Under the pieces are notes generated by a model that saw only the letters and a program-made list of their open reading frames with translations, was not told the origin of the DNA and made no database searches. Position numbers and translations under genes: made by a program. 64,000 bases of DNA, taken from assembly GCA_963732775.1 (NCBI GenBank), contig CAVTAR010000003.1, forward strand, positions 248,001 to 312,000, read 5' to 3'. The DNA comes from CAVRQM01 sp963732775 (GTDB lineage: Bacteria; Pseudomonadota; Alphaproteobacteria; Acetobacterales; Acetobacteraceae). Positions 1-8,281 of the stretch are shown piece after piece (position 1 is the first letter of the stretch; the number at the start of each line of letters is the position of its first letter).

Positions 1-865
1 CGGCGAAGTCGAACGGCAGGGCGGGCAGCCGCACCGTGCGCGTGCCCGGGTCGATCATGCGGCGCAGCGTCTGGCCGATCACCGACGGGTGCTCGTGCAG
101 CTCCTTCTCCATGTAGTGGCGGAAGCCGTCGCGGCCGATCGCCGCCCCCTCATGCGCGGTGTGGTGCACCGCCCGCTGCGCGACGTCTCCCGCCGCGTCG
201 TAGACCGTCGCCCCGGCGCGGCTCAGCACCGCCCAGTCGCCGTCCTTCAGGAACGCCACGCGCCGCGTGAGCGGGGCGAGCGCCAGGCTGTCCGAGCCGA
301 GGTACATCTCGTCCTCGCCATAGCCGATGGCCAGCGGCGCCCCGTGCTGGGCGCCCACCATCAGCTCGGAATGGCCGGCGAAGACCATGGCCAGCGCATA
401 CGCGCCCTCCAGCCGCGCGAGCGCCGCGCGCGCCGCCGCCACCGGGTCCAGCCCGCGCTGCAGGTGCAGGTCGACGAGCTGCACCACCGTCTCGGTATCG
501 GTCTCGGTCTCGAACGACTGGCCCTGCGCCTCCAGCTCCGCGCGCAGCGCCGCGTGGTTCTCGATGATGCCGTTGTGCACGATCGAGACGCGCGCCGTGC
601 CGTGCGGGTGGGCGTTGCCGAGCGTCGCCGCCCCATGCGTCGCCCAGCGGGTATGGCCGATGCCTGTGGTGCCGGGCGGCGGCGAGCGTTCGAGCACGGC
701 GGCCAGGTTGGCGAGCTTGCCGGGCGCGCGGCGGCGTTCGATGTGGCCGTTGGCCAGCGTCGCCACGCCGGCGCTGTCGTAGCCGCGGTATTCCAGCCGC
801 CGCAGCGCCTCCAGCAGCAGGGGCGCCGCGGGCTGCCGTCCGATCACCCCTACGATGCCGCACAT
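1..865 (-). CDS. glmS: Glutamine--fructose-6-phosphate aminotransferase, N-terminal part (runs off the window)
   Basis: The enzyme makes glucosamine-6-phosphate from fructose-6-phosphate and glutamine, the first step of UDP-GlcNAc synthesis in the cytoplasm. About 288 residues are present, covering the class II glutamine amidotransferase domain and the start of the linker; the two SIS domains lie beyond base 1. The protein opens with MCGIVGVIG, so the nucleophile Cys2 is exposed after Met removal. GHTRWATHG (substrate loop) and IVHNGIIEN follow. The ATG at 863-865 is fixed by the Cys2 requirement and has GGAGGAGG just upstream. The start overlaps the end of the upstream glycosyltransferase gene by 16 bp, so the two are probably cotranscribed. 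A glmU neighbour, common in this group, is absent. Confidence 0.96.
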   Translation of the reverse strand, partial: MCGIVGVIGRQPAAPLLLEALRRLEYRGYDSAGVATLANGHIERRRAPGKLANLAAVLERSPPPGTTGIGHTRWATHGAATLGNAHPHGTARVSIVHNGIIENHAALRAELEAQGQSFETETDTETVVQLVDLHLQRGLDPVAAARAALARLEGAYALAMVFAGHSELMVGAQHGAPLAIGYGEDEMYLGSDSLALAPLTRRVAFLKDGDWAVLSRAGATVYDAAGDVAQRAVHHTAHEGAAIGRDGFRHYMEKELHEHPSVIGQTLRRMIDPGTRTVRLPALPFDFA

Positions 866-2055
866 GGTCCCTCCTCCGGCGCCGGCCCGCCTTCGTCCCG
901 GCCTGCGTCATGACACGGCGGGGCCAACGAAACCTTAGCATGCGCCGCCGCGAGTCCGGCGACCCGGCGCGCATTGGCCGCCCAGGTGTGACACGCCAGC
1001 GCCCGCGCCCGGGCCGCCACCCCCAGCCGGCGGCGTAGCGCCGGGTCGCCCGCCAGCCGCTCGATCGCCTGCCACGCGGCACCCGGCCCCGCCGGGTCGA
1101 ACAGCAGCGCGGTGTGCTCGTGGCTCAGCACCTCGCGGATGTTGGGCTGGTCGGGTGCCACGATGGCGCAGCCGGCGGCCATGTAGTCGAACAGCTTCAG
1201 CGGCGAGGCGTACGCGGTGACGCACGGCTGCAGGGCGATGTCGAACCCGGCGACCAGCCCGGCCACCCGCTCCGGCGCCACCACGCCGGTGAAGCACACC
1301 CGCGCCGCAATGCGGCGCGCGGCGGCCAGCGCCTCGAGTCCGGGCCGCGCCGGGCCGTCGCCGACCACCACCAGGGTCGTCTCGCCGGCGGGCTCGGCCG
1401 CCATGGCCTCGATCACCGCCTCGAGCCCGTGCCAGGGCCGCACGAAGCCCACGAAGCCCAGCACCAGAGCCCCCGCCGCCGGCTCTCGCCGGGAGGCCGG
1501 AAAGCGCGCGGGCACGATGGCGTTGGGCACGACCGCGATGCGCGAGGGCGCCACCCCGGCGGCCGCCACGATGTCGCCCAGCACCCGCGTGACCGGCAGC
1601 ACCCGCGTCGCCGAGCGCCACGTCCAGCGCTCGACGCGGCGCGCGAGTCGCCGCAGCCGCAACCCGCCATGGCGGGCCCGCTCCTCGGCGAGCGGCGCGT
1701 TCACCTCGAGGAACAGCGTGGCCCCGCAGCGCCGCGCCAGCCAGGCGCCGGCCAGGTGGAACAGGTTGTAGCGCTCGTAGACGAGGTCCGGCCGGAAGCC
1801 GCGCCAAGCCCGCCACAGCCGCCAGGTCGCCGGCACCGCGTAGGCCAGCTCGGCCAGCTCGGCCAGGCCGCCGGGCAGCGCCTTGCGCAGCGCGGCGATG
1901 GCGCGGCTCTCCCCGCCGAACTGCGCGCGCGCGTACTGTCCGGGGCCGACCACCAGCACCGTGTGCCCCTCGGCGCGCAACGCCGCGATCAGCTCCTCGA
2001 CATGCACCCCTTGCCCGTCGCGCGACTGGATGCGGTGGCTATACAGGATGCGCAA
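850..2055 (-). CDS. Glycosyltransferase family 4 protein
   Basis: A 401-residue GT-B fold glycosyltransferase. The N-terminal half has a Rossmann-type start (MRILYSHRIQSRDGQGVHVEEL, with the glycine-containing acceptor loop). The C-terminal half has GFVGFVRPWHGLEAVIEAM and the donor-binding stretch SPLKLFDYMAAGCAIVAP followed by NIREVL, typical of GT4 enzymes that use nucleotide sugars. It probably adds a sugar to an envelope polysaccharide or lipid; the substrate cannot be read from sequence. The start is TTG at 2053-2055, overlapping the previous gene by 17 bp, and the end overlaps glmS, so it sits inside a compact minus-strand operon. Its proximity to glmS fits amino-sugar or envelope metabolism. 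Confidence 0.85.
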   Translation of the reverse strand: MRILYSHRIQSRDGQGVHVEELIAALRAEGHTVLVVGPGQYARAQFGGESRAIAALRKALPGGLAELAELAYAVPATWRLWRAWRGFRPDLVYERYNLFHLAGAWLARRCGATLFLEVNAPLAEERARHGGLRLRRLARRVERWTWRSATRVLPVTRVLGDIVAAAGVAPSRIAVVPNAIVPARFPASRREPAAGALVLGFVGFVRPWHGLEAVIEAMAAEPAGETTLVVVGDGPARPGLEALAAARRIAARVCFTGVVAPERVAGLVAGFDIALQPCVTAYASPLKLFDYMAAGCAIVAPDQPNIREVLSHEHTALLFDPAGPGAAWQAIERLAGDPALRRRLGVAARARALACHTWAANARRVAGLAAAHAKVSLAPPCHDAGRDEGGPAPEEGPCAAS

Positions 2056-3103
2056 CGGCGGCCCCCGTCGACGGGCGACCCCAGCGCCGCGCGGCGCCGC
2101 CCAACGCCTGGCGCACCAGCGCCGCCGCGCCCGCCGGACGCCACGGGCGCGCCAGCAGCAGGCCGATTCGCTGCCGCCGCTCGCGCGCCCAGCCGGCCTT
2201 GTAGGCGTCGTCGCCGCGGCCGAAGTCGAGTGCCTCCACCCGCTCCTCGTCCAGCAGCGCCCGCACCATCCAGGCGGTCAGCGACGTGCCGGGCGAGACG
2301 GCGCGGAACGCCTCGTCATGGGCGAGCTTCAGCACCGTCGCGATGCCCTCCGTGACGATCCAGTACTGCGTCGCGATCGCCACCCCGCCCCGCCACAGCA
2401 GGCCGAGCCGCAGCACGCCAGCCGCGGCCGCTTCGGCCAGCAGCGCCGCGTCGAGGTCGGCGAACGGCTCCGGCGGCTTCCAGCTGCGCCGGTAGACGTC
2501 GCGATAGGCCCCGAGCGCCGCCGCCGCCTCGGCCGGCGTGCGCGCGACCTCGAAGCGCAGCCCGGCCTCGGCGCGGGACAGCTTGCGGCGGATGGTGCCG
2601 CGCAGCGCGCCCGGGCGGGCACGCAGGTAGTCGTCCCAGCCGAGGCCGCGCGTCGGCTCGTGCCAGTTGCCGAAATGGTCGTAGCGGCAGGCCCACCAGC
2701 CGGCCCGGCGCAGCCCCAGCAGCCACGCCGGGAGCGCGGGCCAGCCGGCGTCCAGGCAGTCAAGCGACAGCACCGGCCAGCCCCGGCAGGCCGCCCCGAA
2801 CGCCGCCGCCGCCGCCGCGACCGGAACCTCGTCCGCGGTGGCCAGCAAGGGCGCCCAGGCCGTGGTATAGGGAGTGGTGAGGCCGCCAAGCCGGCCGCCG
2901 GCGTCGAGCCGCAGCGCCACCAGCGCCAGCGGCCGCGCGCCATCGCGGCACAGCACGAAGCGCGGCCGCGCCGCAGGTGGCAGCGCCGCCGCGACGAGGC
3001 AGCGCCACCACGCCCGCGAGGACTGGAACGGCGCGCGCTCGAACAGGCCGGCGCTGTCGGCCGGCAGCGCGTCCAGGGTCGCGAAGGTCTCCGCCGTGAC
3101 CAT
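2039..3103 (-). CDS. GNAT/FemAB-like acyltransferase (BioF2-like domain)
   Basis: About 354 residues. The central and C-terminal part carries the pattern of the CelD/BioF2-like acetyltransferase group: GTIRRKLSRAE, then a region ending in ATQYWIVTEGIATVLKLAHD, then ALDFGRGDDAYKAGWA. The last is the hallmark 'DFGRGDdaYKxxW' segment of proteins placed beside exopolysaccharide and lipid glycosyltransferase genes. The chosen start is ATG at 3101-3103, because the longer frame upstream runs into the DUF218 gene. Only one base separates it from that gene's stop. Likely role: acylation of a sugar or envelope intermediate. This is inference from family and from the adjacent GT4 gene. Confidence 0.8.
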   Translation of the reverse strand: MVTAETFATLDALPADSAGLFERAPFQSSRAWWRCLVAAALPPAARPRFVLCRDGARPLALVALRLDAGGRLGGLTTPYTTAWAPLLATADEVPVAAAAAAFGAACRGWPVLSLDCLDAGWPALPAWLLGLRRAGWWACRYDHFGNWHEPTRGLGWDDYLRARPGALRGTIRRKLSRAEAGLRFEVARTPAEAAAALGAYRDVYRRSWKPPEPFADLDAALLAEAAAAGVLRLGLLWRGGVAIATQYWIVTEGIATVLKLAHDEAFRAVSPGTSLTAWMVRALLDEERVEALDFGRGDDAYKAGWARERRQRIGLLLARPWRPAGAAALVRQALGGAARRWGRPSTGAAVAHPV

Positions 3104-3104
3104 G

Positions 3105-3881
3105 TCAGCCTCGGGCCGTCCACCGTTGCGCGCGCACGGCGTAGGCGGCCCGGCCGATCCACTCGTGCAGCGCCAGATAGCTGGTCCACCAGGCCGAGGC
3201 GCGCGGGAGCAGCCCGCCCAGCCGCCACTGCGGCCACGGGTCGAGCCGCACCGGCGCCGGTACCGCGGCAAGGCCGGCATCGGCGAAGGCAATCAGCGCG
3301 CGCGCCATGTGCCAGGCATGGGTCACCACGAACACCCGGCCGACCTGCGCCGGCCGCAGCAGGGCCGCGGCCGCGTGCGCATTCTGCCAGGTGTCGGCGG
3401 AGCTTGCCTCGATCCAGCGCGTCGGTAGGCCGAAATCCTCGCCCAGGCTGCGCGCCATCACGACTGCGACCGGCGGCGCGCCCTCGCGCACCACGCCGCC
3501 GGCGGCCAGCAGCGGCAGCCCCGTGCGCCGCGCCAGCGCCGCGGCGGCGCGCAGCCGCTCCAGCGTGAGCGGGCCGGGGTCGGCGTCGCCGGGGCGGGCC
3601 GCGTCGGGCTCGACCTCGGCGCCCAGCACGACGATCGCGCCCGGCACGGTTCCCGCCGCCGCTGCCTCCGCCTCTGGCCACAGCCCGCGTTCCAGCCCGA
3701 CCAGCAGCGTGTCCGCCACGACCGGCATCGCCAGCACGACCAGCAGCGCGAGGCAGCCGGCCGCGACCATGCCCGCCCGGCGCCCGCGCCAGGCCATGCC
3801 GGCCAGTGCGAGCACGGCCAGGCTGGACGGCGACGGCAACACCGCAGCCGCGAGCCCGGCAGCCGCAAGCCCGGCGCTCAC
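3105..3881 (-). CDS. DUF218 family protein (YdcF/ElyC/SanA-like)
   Basis: A 258-residue protein with hydrophobic N-terminal segments (two likely membrane helices within the first 55 residues) followed by the DUF218 Rossmann-like domain. Visible family marks are AIVVLGAEVEPD, LTLERLRAAAALAR, LLAAGGV, SSADTWQNAHAAAALL and VFVVTHAWHMARA. Members act at the cytoplasmic membrane in envelope maintenance (ElyC, SanA), but the chemistry is not settled. The GTG start at 3879-3881 shares GTGA with the stop of the upstream HpnL-like gene, which fixes the start and implies translational coupling. Confidence 0.85.
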   Translation of the reverse strand: MSAGLAAAGLAAAVLPSPSSLAVLALAGMAWRGRRAGMVAAGCLALLVVLAMPVVADTLLVGLERGLWPEAEAAAAGTVPGAIVVLGAEVEPDAARPGDADPGPLTLERLRAAAALARRTGLPLLAAGGVVREGAPPVAVVMARSLGEDFGLPTRWIEASSADTWQNAHAAAALLRPAQVGRVFVVTHAWHMARALIAFADAGLAAVPAPVRLDPWPQWRLGGLLPRASAWWTSYLALHEWIGRAAYAVRAQRWTARG

Positions 3882-4918
3882 CCGCCCGCCATCCCGCGAG
3901 GCGTCGTGCCGCGATAGGACGCGAGCCCCGTCACCCCCACCAGCATCTCCCGCGCCCGGCGCACCAGCGCCAGCACCAGCGCCGGCGCCGGCGGCACGCC
4001 CACCAGGGCGCAGGCGCCCACGATCGCACCCTCCTGGATGCCCATCGCCCCCGGCACCGCGAACCCGGCGCTGCGCAGCGCCTGCGCGATGCTCTCGATA
4101 ACCAGCCCGTGCGCGAGGTCGAGGTGAATGCCGAGCAGCCGCAGCACGCCCGCCACCTCCAGCGCGCCCAGCGACCAGGCCGCCGAATGTAGCAGCGTCG
4201 CCAGCAGCAGCCGGCTGGGCGCGCGGTGCAGGCGGCGCACGTCGCGCTGCACGCTCTCGACGCGGTCGAGCACGCCCGCCGCCCAGCGCCGCGGCAGCCG
4301 GCGCCGCAGCCAGTCGAGCGGCAGGCGCCGCTGCACCGTGACCAGCGCGCCCACCGCCAGCCCGCTCGCGGCCAGGCCCAGTCCGAGCACCGTGCCGAAC
4401 CCCACGCTGCCGAGCCCCACGGTGCCAAGCCCCACGGTGCCAAGCCCGGCCCCGCCGCGCGCCCGCAGCAGCAGCGCGAGGCCGGTGAGCGTGAACAGCA
4501 CCTGGGTTGCCGCCTCGATGGTGAGGTCGACCGTGGCGGTGGAGGCCGCGATGTCGGCCGGCACGCCGCGGCGGATCAGCAGCCGCGCCGCCAGCGTCTG
4601 GCCGATCAGGCCGCCCGCCGGCAGTAGCGCGTTGGCCGCCTCGCGCAACCAGCGCAGCCGCAGCATCAGCCACGCGCCGGGCCGCTCCGGGCCGCGCATC
4701 AGCACCTGCCACGCGAACGCCGTGAGCGCGATCTGCGGCACATGGACCAGCAGCGCGATGCCCACGCCCGCCGGCGCCTGGCGCAACGCGCGCAGCAGCC
4801 CGGCCAGGTCGTCGCGGTCGAGCCAGGCCAGCACCGCCGCGATCGCGACCAGCACCAGTCCCGCCCGCGCCGCCCCGCGCCAGCCCGAGAACGCGCCGAG
4901 GTCGGCCCCGGCCGCCAG
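3878..4918 (-). CDS. HpnL-like / UPF0104 integral membrane protein
   Basis: About 347 residues, strongly hydrophobic, with the layout of the lysylphosphatidylglycerol-synthase transmembrane family (UPF0104). Members in hopanoid producers are called HpnL. Recognisable stretches are LREAANALLPAGGLIGQTLAARLL, where the family motif NxLLPAgxlGg is clear, and GFAVPGAMGIQEGAIVGAC near the C-terminus. A four-fold GLGTVGLG-type repeat lies near residue 190. The true start is uncertain: no ATG or GTG is available close to the expected N-terminus, so the CTG at 4916-4918 is a guess. The gene begins directly behind glutamate dehydrogenase and is coupled to the DUF218 gene downstream. Hopanoid or lipid transport is likely but not shown. 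Confidence 0.75.
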   Translation of the reverse strand: MAAGADLGAFSGWRGAARAGLVLVAIAAVLAWLDRDDLAGLLRALRQAPAGVGIALLVHVPQIALTAFAWQVLMRGPERPGAWLMLRLRWLREAANALLPAGGLIGQTLAARLLIRRGVPADIAASTATVDLTIEAATQVLFTLTGLALLLRARGGAGLGTVGLGTVGLGSVGFGTVLGLGLAASGLAVGALVTVQRRLPLDWLRRRLPRRWAAGVLDRVESVQRDVRRLHRAPSRLLLATLLHSAAWSLGALEVAGVLRLLGIHLDLAHGLVIESIAQALRSAGFAVPGAMGIQEGAIVGACALVGVPPAPALVLALVRRAREMLVGVTGLASYRGTTPRGMAGG

Positions 4919-4923
4919 GTCGT

Positions 4924-6186
4924 CTATGGGAACAGGCCGCGCAGCCGTTTCGCCGCGCGCACCTTCTCCACGCCGATCGCCATGGCCGCGGTGCGGTTCG
5001 ACACATTTTCGGCGGCGGCGCGGCGCGTGACCTGCACGAACGCGCTCTCCAGCAGCCGCTCCAGCCGGTCGTTCACCTCGACCTCGGTCCAGAACAGGCG
5101 CTGCAGATCCTGCACCCACTCGAAATAGCTGACGATCACGCCGCCGGCGTTGCACAGGATGTCCGGGATCACGAACACCTCGCCCCGCCGCTGGTCCAGG
5201 ATCGCGTCGGCCTCCGGCGTGGTCGGCCCGTTGGCGCCCTCGGCCAGGATGCGGCAGCGCAGCTTGCCGGCATTGCCCCCGTCGATCACCCGCTCGATGG
5301 CGGCCGGCACCAGGATGTCGCAGGGCTGTTCCAGCAGCGCCTCGGGGTCGATGCCGGCCTCGTTGGAGAAGCCGGCGAGCACTCCCGCGCTCTCCATGTG
5401 CCGCTCGATCGCCTCCAGCGGCAGACCCGCCGGGTCGTGGTACCCCGCGGTGTGGTCGCTGATGCCGACCACGCGCATCCGATGCCGCCGCGCCAGGGTG
5501 AGCGCAGTGACGCGACCCACGTTGCCATAGCCCTGCACGATGGCGGTGCATTCCTGCGCCTTCATTCCCAGCACGTCGCAGGCGCGGCCGACCAGATAGG
5601 CGACACCCCGCCCGGTCGCCTCGCGCCGCCCCTCGGTGCCGCCCACCGATACCGGCTTGCCGGTTACGATCTCGTTGACGCTGTGGCCGGCGTGCATGGA
5701 GTAGGTGTCCATGAACCAGGCCATGACCTCCTCGTTGGTGCCCATGTCGGGCGCCATCACGTCGGTCTGCGGGCCGACGAACGGGATCATCTCCTGCATG
5801 TAGCGGCGCGATACGCCCTCCAGCTCGCGCCGCGACAGCTTGCGCGGGTTGCATGCCACGCCGCCCTTGGCGCCCCCGTACGGCAGGCCCGCCAGCGCGC
5901 ACTTCCAGCTCATCCAGATGGCCAGTGCCGCGACCTCGCCGAGGTCGAGGTTCGGCGCGAACCGGGTGCCGCCCTTGGTCGGGCCGAGCGTCAGGTGGTG
6001 CTGCACGCGAAAGCCGTGGAACACCTCGGTGCGGCCGTCGTCCATGTGGATCGGCACGGCCACGGTGATGGCGCGCTTCGGGTACAGCAGCCGGTCGCGC
6101 TCGTCGTGGGCGATGCCGAGATGGTCGGCGATCACGCCGAACTGCGTGCGCGCCATCTCGAACACGGGGCCGGTGTAGACGGTCAT
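4924..6186 (-). CDS. gdhA: Glutamate dehydrogenase (Glu/Leu/Phe/Val dehydrogenase family)
   Basis: A 420-residue hexameric-type amino acid dehydrogenase that interconverts glutamate and 2-oxoglutarate plus ammonia. The N-terminal domain has HLTLGPTKGGTRF and the catalytic-lysine motif PYGGAKGGVACNP. The dinucleotide-binding domain has VQGYGNVGRVTA. LAEGANGPTTPEAD and PDILCNAGGVIVSYFEW are the conserved C-terminal signatures. Length matches the roughly 420-residue bacterial class. The ATG at 6184-6186 has AGGGAG upstream. Co-directional with the 2-oxoglutarate dehydrogenase genes but separated from them by a large inverted repeat. Cofactor preference (NAD or NADP) cannot be read with confidence. 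Confidence 0.93.
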   Translation of the reverse strand: MTVYTGPVFEMARTQFGVIADHLGIAHDERDRLLYPKRAITVAVPIHMDDGRTEVFHGFRVQHHLTLGPTKGGTRFAPNLDLGEVAALAIWMSWKCALAGLPYGGAKGGVACNPRKLSRRELEGVSRRYMQEMIPFVGPQTDVMAPDMGTNEEVMAWFMDTYSMHAGHSVNEIVTGKPVSVGGTEGRREATGRGVAYLVGRACDVLGMKAQECTAIVQGYGNVGRVTALTLARRHRMRVVGISDHTAGYHDPAGLPLEAIERHMESAGVLAGFSNEAGIDPEALLEQPCDILVPAAIERVIDGGNAGKLRCRILAEGANGPTTPEADAILDQRRGEVFVIPDILCNAGGVIVSYFEWVQDLQRLFWTEVEVNDRLERLLESAFVQVTRRAAAENVSNRTAAMAIGVEKVRAAKRLRGLFP

Positions 6187-6220
6187 CGGCGTTCGCTCCC
6201 TTTGGCCGCGGCGCGGCCGC

Positions 6221-6311
6221 CCCCTCACCCCGGCCCTCTCCCCCAAGCGGGGGAGAGGGGGCAGGTTCTTCTCCCTCGCCCCCGCTTGGGGGAGAGGGCC
6301 GGGGTGAGGGG
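6221..6311. repeat. 31-bp perfect inverted repeat (REP-like intergenic element)
   Basis: Arms at 6221-6251 and 6281-6311 are exact reverse complements, with a 29-bp spacer that itself holds more G/C runs. Each arm also contains half of a local hairpin (ccctctccccc-aagc-gggggagaggg around 6234-6259). It lies between the gdhA start and the lpd stop, all on the minus strand. As RNA it would fold into a very strong stem and could terminate or stabilise the lpd transcript. The same G/C-rich 'CCCTCACCCCGGCCCTCTCCC' type of element is widespread in proteobacterial intergenic spaces. Confidence 0.85.
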
Positions 6312-6326
6312 CCAACCGCACGATGC

Positions 6327-7718
6327 TCAGATGTGCAACGCGCGCCCTTCGACGGCCAGCGCCGCCTCCTTCACCGCCTCGTTCAGGCTCGGGTGGGCGT
6401 GGCAGGTGCGCGCCACGTCCTCGGCGCTCGCGCCGAACTCCATCGCGGTGGCGATCTCGGCGATCAGCGTGCCGGCGTCCGGGCCGATGATGTGCGCACC
6501 CAGGATGCGGTCGCTGTGCGCGTCGGCGAGGATCTTCACGAACCCGTCGGTGCTGCCCATCGCGCGCGCCCGGCCGTTCGCGCTGAACGGGAACTTGCCC
6601 ACGTTGTAGGCGGCCCCGCGTTCCTTGAGCGCCTCCTCGGTCTCGCCGATCGAGGCCACCTCAGGCCAGGTGTAGACCACGCCCGGGATCACCCCGTAGT
6701 TCACGTGCCCCGCCTGCCCGGCCAGCAGCTCGGCCAGGGCGACGCCCTCCTCCTCCGCCTTGTGCGCCAGCATCACGCCGCGCACCACGTCGCCGATGGC
6801 GAACACGCCGGGCACGCTGGTCGCGTAACGCTCGTCGATCACCACGCGCCCGCGCTCGTCGAGCGTCACGCCCGCCTGCTCCAGCCCGAGGCCGCGCGTG
6901 TATGCCCGCCGCCCGATCGCCACCAGCACCAATTCGGCGCGCATCTGTTCCGCCTCGCCGCCGGCGGCCGGCTCCAGCGTCAGCGTCACGCCCGCGTCGT
7001 CCGCCCGCGCCGCCGTCACCTTCGTCTTGAGCCGGAACCGGATGCCCTGCTTGCCCAGCACGCGCTGGAACGTCTTGCCGATCTCGCCGTCCATTCCCGG
7101 CACCAGGCGGTCCAGGAACTCCACCACGGTGACTTCGGCGCCGAGCCGCTGCCAAACGCTGCCCAGTTCGAGGCCGATATAGCCGCCGCCGATCACCACT
7201 AACGTGCGCGGCACCTCGGCCAGCTCCAGCGCGCCGGTCGAGGTGACGATGCGGCGCTCGTCGACCTCGACACCCGGCAGCGGGATGCTCTCGCTGCCGG
7301 TGGCGATGGCGATGTGCGTCGCCTCGTACTCGGTGCCATCCACCGCGACGCGGCCGGGTGCGACGATGTGGCCGCTGCCCTTCAGCCACGTCACCTTGTT
7401 CTTGTCGAACAGGAACTCCACGCCCTTGACGTTGGCCGTCACCACCTCGCCCTTGCGCTTCTGCATCTGCGCGAGGTCGAGCCGCACGCCGTCCGCGCTG
7501 ATGCCGTGCTGGGCGAAGTCGTGCCGCAGCGCGTGGAAGTTCTCGCTCGACTGCAGCAGCGCCTTGGACGGGATGCAGCCGATGTTCAGGCACGTGCCCC
7601 CCAGCGTCGCCCGGCTCTCGACGCAGGCCACCCGCATCCCGAGCTGCGCGGCCCGCAGCGCGCACACATAGCCGCCGGGGCCGGCGCCAATCACGATGAG
7701 GTCGAAAGAGTTGGTCAC
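6327..7718 (-). CDS. lpd: Dihydrolipoyl dehydrogenase (E3)
   Basis: A 463-residue flavoprotein disulfide reductase, the E3 subunit that reoxidises the lipoyl arm of 2-oxoacid dehydrogenases. The FAD-binding GAGPGGYVCALRAAQLG is at the N-terminus, the redox-active disulfide in GGTCLNIGCIPSKALL, and the NAD-binding GGGYIGLELGSVW near residue 185. The C-terminal dimer motif HAHPSLNEAVKEAAL carries the catalytic His-Glu. The start is GTG at 7716-7718, preceded by GGGAG. It overlaps the last codon of a broken ParE-like toxin remnant (GTGA). The gene follows sucB in the same direction, so it serves the 2-oxoglutarate dehydrogenase complex and perhaps others. Confidence 0.95.
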   Translation of the reverse strand: MTNSFDLIVIGAGPGGYVCALRAAQLGMRVACVESRATLGGTCLNIGCIPSKALLQSSENFHALRHDFAQHGISADGVRLDLAQMQKRKGEVVTANVKGVEFLFDKNKVTWLKGSGHIVAPGRVAVDGTEYEATHIAIATGSESIPLPGVEVDERRIVTSTGALELAEVPRTLVVIGGGYIGLELGSVWQRLGAEVTVVEFLDRLVPGMDGEIGKTFQRVLGKQGIRFRLKTKVTAARADDAGVTLTLEPAAGGEAEQMRAELVLVAIGRRAYTRGLGLEQAGVTLDERGRVVIDERYATSVPGVFAIGDVVRGVMLAHKAEEEGVALAELLAGQAGHVNYGVIPGVVYTWPEVASIGETEEALKERGAAYNVGKFPFSANGRARAMGSTDGFVKILADAHSDRILGAHIIGPDAGTLIAEIATAMEFGASAEDVARTCHAHPSLNEAVKEAALAVEGRALHI

Positions 7719-8029
7719 AAGCGCTCACTCCCGGAGACGCGACGGATGTCCCGCGCCGCGTGGATAATACGGATCACTTGCCGCGTGTCGGGCCTGTAGG
7801 CGATGACCCACGGTCGCTCGACGACAAAACGCAGCGGCGTGGCGGCTGCAATCTCGGACGTACATGTCCGATGGCTCGACCGTCGGCGACGGCGCTGAAA
7901 CGGCGGTAGGGCCGGGCGATCGTCCGTGTGGCAACGGCCGCGCCGAACTCCCGCAAGCCCCGGCGCACGATCATCCGCAGGTCGGATATCGCACCCGGCG
8001 AAAGATTGTCGGGAACATTGGCGAGGAGG
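7715..8029 (-). pseudogene. ParE/RelE-type toxin remnant (frameshifted)
   Basis: No single frame covers it, but two frames joined near 7858 give a recognisable ParE-type toxin. Upstream frame: SPGAISDLRMIVRRGLREFG, then IGHVR. After a one-base shift: EIAAATPLRFVVERPWVIAYR followed by QVIRIIHAARDIRR. The C-terminal 'VIRIIHAARD' is the typical RelE/ParE ending. The stop (7715-7717) overlaps the GTG start of lpd, so the remnant is locked in place by its neighbour. It follows an antitoxin-like remnant. A sequencing error instead of real decay cannot be excluded. Confidence 0.5.
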
Positions 8030-8270
8030 TCAGGTCGGCGAGGACCGGACGTCACGCGGTGCGCTTTGCTCCCGTTCGAACTCTGCGAAGACCGCCTCGA
8101 GCATGCGCTCAACCTCTTCCGGCGGAACCGGCCCAGTCCGCTCCGATTCCGCACCCGCCTCGTCCAGCGAACGAGCGAGTTCCTCCAGGCAAAGTGGAGT
8201 CCCGTCCGGATTCGAGAATACGAGGTCTGACGTCGTCCTCGTCCTCGCTCCCGTGTTCTGGCACGCCCAT
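8030..8270 (-). pseudogene. Antitoxin-like remnant paired with the ParE-type toxin
   Basis: Begins at an ATG (8268-8270) in one frame (MGVPEHGSEDEDD) and continues, after an apparent shift near 8222, in another frame. That frame reads VFSNPDGTPLCLEELARSLD, then VPPEEVERMLEAVFAEFERE, stopping at 8030-8032. The acidic, helical, short product immediately upstream of a ParE-like toxin frame is the expected place and size for its antitoxin, but I do not recognise the family. Both genes being out of frame suggests a dead module caught between sucB and lpd. Confidence 0.4.
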
Positions 8271-8281
8271 GTCCGCCTCCC

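Noticed and set aside
2039..3292. Longer version of the GNAT/FemAB-like protein starting at 3292
   Set aside because: The extra 63 residues are the reverse frame of the DUF218 gene and have arbitrary composition; ATG 3103 fits the family.
6221..6311. CRISPR repeat or integrase att site
   Set aside because: There is only one inverted pair, no direct repeat series with spacers, and no integrase nearby. No CRISPR array was seen anywhere in the window.
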